Source of the DNA: Niabella ginsenosidivorans
Lineage (GTDB): Bacteria; Bacteroidota; Bacteroidia; Chitinophagales; Chitinophagaceae
Direction of reading: 5' to 3'
Length of the DNA stretch: 64,000 bases
Assembly (NCBI RefSeq): GCF_001654455.1
Contig: NZ_CP015772.1
Location: 4,960,001-5,024,000 of the forward strand
Below the pieces are notes generated by a model. That model was not told where the DNA came from. It did not search any database and worked only from the letters and a program-made list of their open reading frames with translations. Positions 61,745 to 64,000 of this stretch are shown piece after piece. Made by a program: the position numbers and the translations under genes. Numbering within the stretch: the stretch's first letter is position 1; every line of letters begins with the position of its first letter.

Positions 61745-61780
61745 AATTTCTTAATTGGCAAATTTGCCAATTAAGAAATT
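61745..61780. promoter_or_regulatory. 36-bp perfect palindrome, candidate XRE operator
   Basis: AATTTCTTAATTGGCAAA followed by its exact reverse complement, centred between 61762 and 61763. It lies 65 bp upstream of the ATG at 61679. The TTGGCAAATTTGCCAA core looks like a dimeric repressor site. A terminator reading is less likely because no T-run lies outside the stem. Confidence 0.6.
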
Positions 61781-61961
61781 GCTATTCGTTCTTCTTTTCC
61801 CATCGAACCTGTCGTGCTCTTTATGGCTGGGTCGTCTTATGTTGACCGCTAATGTTGAAGGCGTGCTGCTGTGCTGGTATTTATCATACCCAGCCTGGAA
61901 CTGAAGCCTAATGGAATCACGTTTGACCAAGCCGATGCTAATAGTGATAAAAGTTGAGGAT

Positions 61962-62432
61962 TTATTTGTCAGCCAGCAGAGCAACATCCTCCCTGTTGGC
62001 GGCTAGGTTTTTGTCGTTTAGTTTCTGTAATTCATTTTTGATAATCCAAAGTTCATGTCCAACTGTGTCGGTTATGTCCTTGTATCTAATTAGGTCGCCA
62101 AGTATTTTTGAATTGTCAGACTTTACCGCTTTAATTACTGCAAACTTGTAAAAATGGTCTTCGGGCCTACCAAGTTGAACGTTGTCAAAATAAATAGTGT
62201 CCTTTATAACTCTAAATGTTCCTTTGATTTCTGAAACCCCAAAGCAGCCAATTCTTTCTTTGAAAGTAAAGCGGTCGTCAATAGTACGATTACCAGAAGC
62301 CGCTTTTTCTGTCTGAGTTTTTCTTTGATTAAAAAATAGAGTTGTCGCAACAGAGCAATTGTAAGTCCTAAATAAACTGCGCCTAATAATAGAAATGCAG
62401 GAAAGGCAAATAGTCCAAGTTTGCCTTCCCAA
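61962..62432 (-). pseudogene. soluble C-terminal half of a membrane protein, out of frame
   Basis: The part after about residue 45 is convincing: SGNRTIDDRFTFKERIGCFGVSEIKGTFRVIKDTIYFDNVQLGRPEDHFYKFAVIK, a beta-rich lipocalin-like pattern. The preceding sequence has no sensible start. It overlaps in another frame the four-helix protein encoded at 62204-62623. Both are probably halves of one gene with a deletion or frameshift. The upstream spacer at 61734-61961 holds a palindrome and no gene. Confidence 0.45.
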
Positions 62433-62623
62433 TAGTAGCTCGTGTTAACTAACAGAAAGAAAACAATTGTCGTTATGATTAGTCCTCTATTTTTCACTGT
62501 CGTGTAAAATGTCGGTTTAAGCTGACCGATAACAGGGTATTTGCGATGGGTCGGTAATAGTATTCCGTCAACTGAGTTTTGCATTAAAGTTAAATAGAAA
62601 TTTTGAAGTTGTGCATTTGACAT
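62204..62623 (-). CDS. small multi-helix membrane protein, probably truncated
   Basis: 139 aa with helices near 47-60, 72-92 and 105-120 (RGLIITTIVFFLLVNTSYYW, LFAFPAFLLLGAVYLGLTIALL, KRLLVIVLLTTALL), then a short tail. The coding sequence after the third helix appears to continue in a different frame (61962-62432). The N-terminal codons run over one arm of the 14-bp inverted repeat (62531-62544). The function is unknown. Confidence 0.45.
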   Translation of the reverse strand: MSNAQLQNFYLTLMQNSVDGILLPTHRKYPVIGQLKPTFYTTVKNRGLIITTIVFFLLVNTSYYWEGKLGLFAFPAFLLLGAVYLGLTIALLRQLYFLIKEKLRQKKRLLVIVLLTTALLSKKELAALGFQKSKEHLEL

Positions 62624-62651
62624 CGAGCCGCACTATTGCAAATACCCTGTT
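62531..62651. repeat. 14-bp inverted repeat flanking a 93-bp segment
   Basis: AACAGGGTATTTGC (62531-62544) and GCAAATACCCTGTT (62638-62651) are perfect inverted repeats. They extend to 20 nt with one mismatch (ACCG[A/C]TAACAGGG...). The GCTAAC/CCGCTAAC-type core also appears near 63890 (GCATTACCGCTAAC), at the upstream border of the adjacent gene. This may mark ends of cassette-like insertions. Confidence 0.5.
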
Positions 62652-62664
62652 AGCGGTAGTGCTT

Positions 62665-63858
62665 TTATTTTGAAATATATGTTACAATATTTTTTTCTAA
62701 ATCTTTTAAAACTGTATTCAACAATTCATTAGGTTCGGTGTAGGGTTTGTAAATAAGTTTGGTTGAAATTTTAGTTTTAAATTCATTCAGTTTCTTCCAT
62801 TCATCTGCGATTTTGTCAAAATTCGGTGTGTCCAAGGAAACAACTGGGGCTGTTGAAAAGAAATATGCCATTCCAACAGGATTTTGGGAATCTGAGTTGT
62901 CAAGTGCTTGCAGAAGTTCTTCGGCTGTACCTGATTCAGCTCTTTGAACTCCTGTTGCTTGGTCATAAGTTGGACTGCCGAGTTTATGTTTAAAAACTGC
63001 AATTACGAAGTCGGCATTTTTAATAAGGTCCGAATTAATTACATCTTGTGCATATCCATTTTGTGAAGCTAAATCTTCCCATCCACTAACCATTATTCTA
63101 AGTCCACAATGTTTCTCGTGATTGTCAATTCTAAACCTTCTTTCTAGTGTATCCAATAGTAATTGCCTTTCCTGTTGTGTGTCGCCTGGGGATGCAATTA
63201 CAACGCTAACTCCTGATTCTGATTTGAGCTTACGTTTTTTTAATATTGTCGATGTTCCAACTTTTACAGTTTCAAAAATGTCTTTATTCCATTTTGAACT
63301 TGAAGACAAGATGTTCATCAGGATTTTAATATCCTCAAAAATTCCTTCGGTTTCATCGTTTGAAATTAACTCTGAAACTCGCTTCAAACAATTTGGACAA
63401 AGACCTGCTTGCCTCATACCTGCATCAATTCCTCTTTTGTCCCCAAGAAAGTCATATATACAACCTGTTGTTTTTTCGTGGCGGAATCCACTAGTGTCAG
63501 TATCTAAAGCTAAATAGTCTGTAATGAAATAAATTAGCCCATTTGACTTTGGCAAGTCAGTTAGTAATTCCCAATAGGCAAAAGAAAATATTGATAAATT
63601 TTTATGTTCGTGAATAAAATAATTATCACTATACTGAATATCTGTGAAGCAAAAAACTCTTTCGTGTTCCTTAAATTCAGAAGAATATTTCTTATGAATT
63701 TCATTGAAGGACTTCGGCTTACTTAAAATGCTATCAGTAATTTCAAATGGTTTTTCAAAAATTGAAAATTCAAGGTGTTTACAGTTTGACAATAGAAATT
63801 CCTTAAGTTTTTTTCGGTCTATGTCGAAATTTTTATCAAGTAGTATAAGTATTTTCAT
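62665..63858 (-). CDS. Cys-motif N-domain plus DUF4062/TIR-like C-domain protein
   Basis: 397 aa, cytoplasmic. Residues 1-165 form an alpha/beta domain ending in a conserved-looking Cys motif: TTGCIYDFLGDKRGIDAGMRQAGLCPNC (C133, C154, C157), a possible metal site. Residues 215-345 resemble DUF4062/TIR-like folds: SVVIASPGDTQQERQLL, GLRIMVSGWEDL, NADFVIAVFKHKLGSPT and SGTAEELLQAL. Such domains are frequent effectors in bacterial defence proteins, some consuming NAD. The gene lies in the accessory region with no obvious partner in the window. The defence role is inference. Confidence 0.6.
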   Translation of the reverse strand: MKILILLDKNFDIDRKKLKEFLLSNCKHLEFSIFEKPFEITDSILSKPKSFNEIHKKYSSEFKEHERVFCFTDIQYSDNYFIHEHKNLSIFSFAYWELLTDLPKSNGLIYFITDYLALDTDTSGFRHEKTTGCIYDFLGDKRGIDAGMRQAGLCPNCLKRVSELISNDETEGIFEDIKILMNILSSSSKWNKDIFETVKVGTSTILKKRKLKSESGVSVVIASPGDTQQERQLLLDTLERRFRIDNHEKHCGLRIMVSGWEDLASQNGYAQDVINSDLIKNADFVIAVFKHKLGSPTYDQATGVQRAESGTAEELLQALDNSDSQNPVGMAYFFSTAPVVSLDTPNFDKIADEWKKLNEFKTKISTKLIYKPYTEPNELLNTVLKDLEKNIVTYISK

Positions 63859-64000
63859 ATTCAGTAAGGTTGTCTTGGTAGCATTACCGCTAACTCTTAA
63901 ATATACGAAATTTTTATTCGCAAATTATGCCTGTGTAAATAAGCTTCATTGACGAAAGAAAGTTGGGTATTATCTGAAAAAGGTCAAGCCCCTCACCAAA

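Noticed and set aside
1-64000. CRISPR arrays
   Set aside because: No regularly spaced direct repeats of 25-40 bp were seen anywhere.

Overview
The window looks like the chromosome of a Bacteroidota bacterium, most likely of the Chitinophagaceae. This is inferred from the gene families (SusC/BtuB-type receptor, WG-repeat proteins, TPR-HTH regulators, DUF2490, a Rho with a long charged insertion), from TAnnTTTG-type promoter -7 boxes and from moderate GC. No rRNA, CRISPR array or insertion sequence was seen. One tRNA (Asn, GTT) is present.

Layout. 0-7.8 kb: a small proline-rich ORF with a perfect terminator, a TPR histidine kinase/response regulator pair, an NlpC/P60 hydrolase, two SRPBCC (AHSA1) genes, one of them a triple-domain fusion, and a GlxA-type regulator. 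8.1-9.7 kb: rtcB behind a structured repeat-like leader. 9.8-15.5 kb: a metal or cobamide neighbourhood with a TonB-dependent receptor, two small Cys- or His-rich exported proteins sharing a C-terminal WQPPK motif, a single-ORF fusion of a DmeF-like CDF efflux domain to a nitroreductase, and an MtrA-like/DUF4346 protein. 16.1-31.7 kb: thirteen tightly packed minus-strand genes for secreted and inner-membrane proteins, including three WG-repeat proteins, one ending in a TonB C-terminal domain. A TPR-TM-HTH regulator is transcribed divergently from it. 33.9-35.3 kb: HxlR regulator, nitroreductase and a broken DoxX gene.

37.5-54.4 kb is core chromosome: mnmG, three parS-like sites, ybeY, feoA, nadD, chrA, fabG, nadA, a clear oriC candidate (a cluster of DnaA boxes at 45.13-45.45 kb), ytxH, a NrtR-like Nudix regulator, rho (with a 32-bp perfect terminator stem), capA, asnS, a GHL10 hydrolase, a MarR regulator, an aldo/keto reductase and tRNA-Asn. 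The origin and parS sites place this window at the replication origin.

54.5-64 kb is an AT-richer accessory region directly downstream of tRNA-Asn. It has orphan pairs, a mobilisation module (HTH protein, toprim primase, MobC, relaxase, candidate oriT), an XRE-HNH nuclease operon with a 36-bp palindrome upstream, and a protein with a Cys-motif N-domain and a DUF4062/TIR-like C-domain that may be a defence effector.

Frameshifts in at least four genes (TPR-HTH regulator C-terminus, DoxX, relaxase, post-relaxase gene) sit mostly at short A or T runs. They are as likely to be residual assembly indels as real gene decay. The best candidates for undescribed biology are the CDF-nitroreductase fusion with its neighbours, and the WG-repeat/TonB operon.
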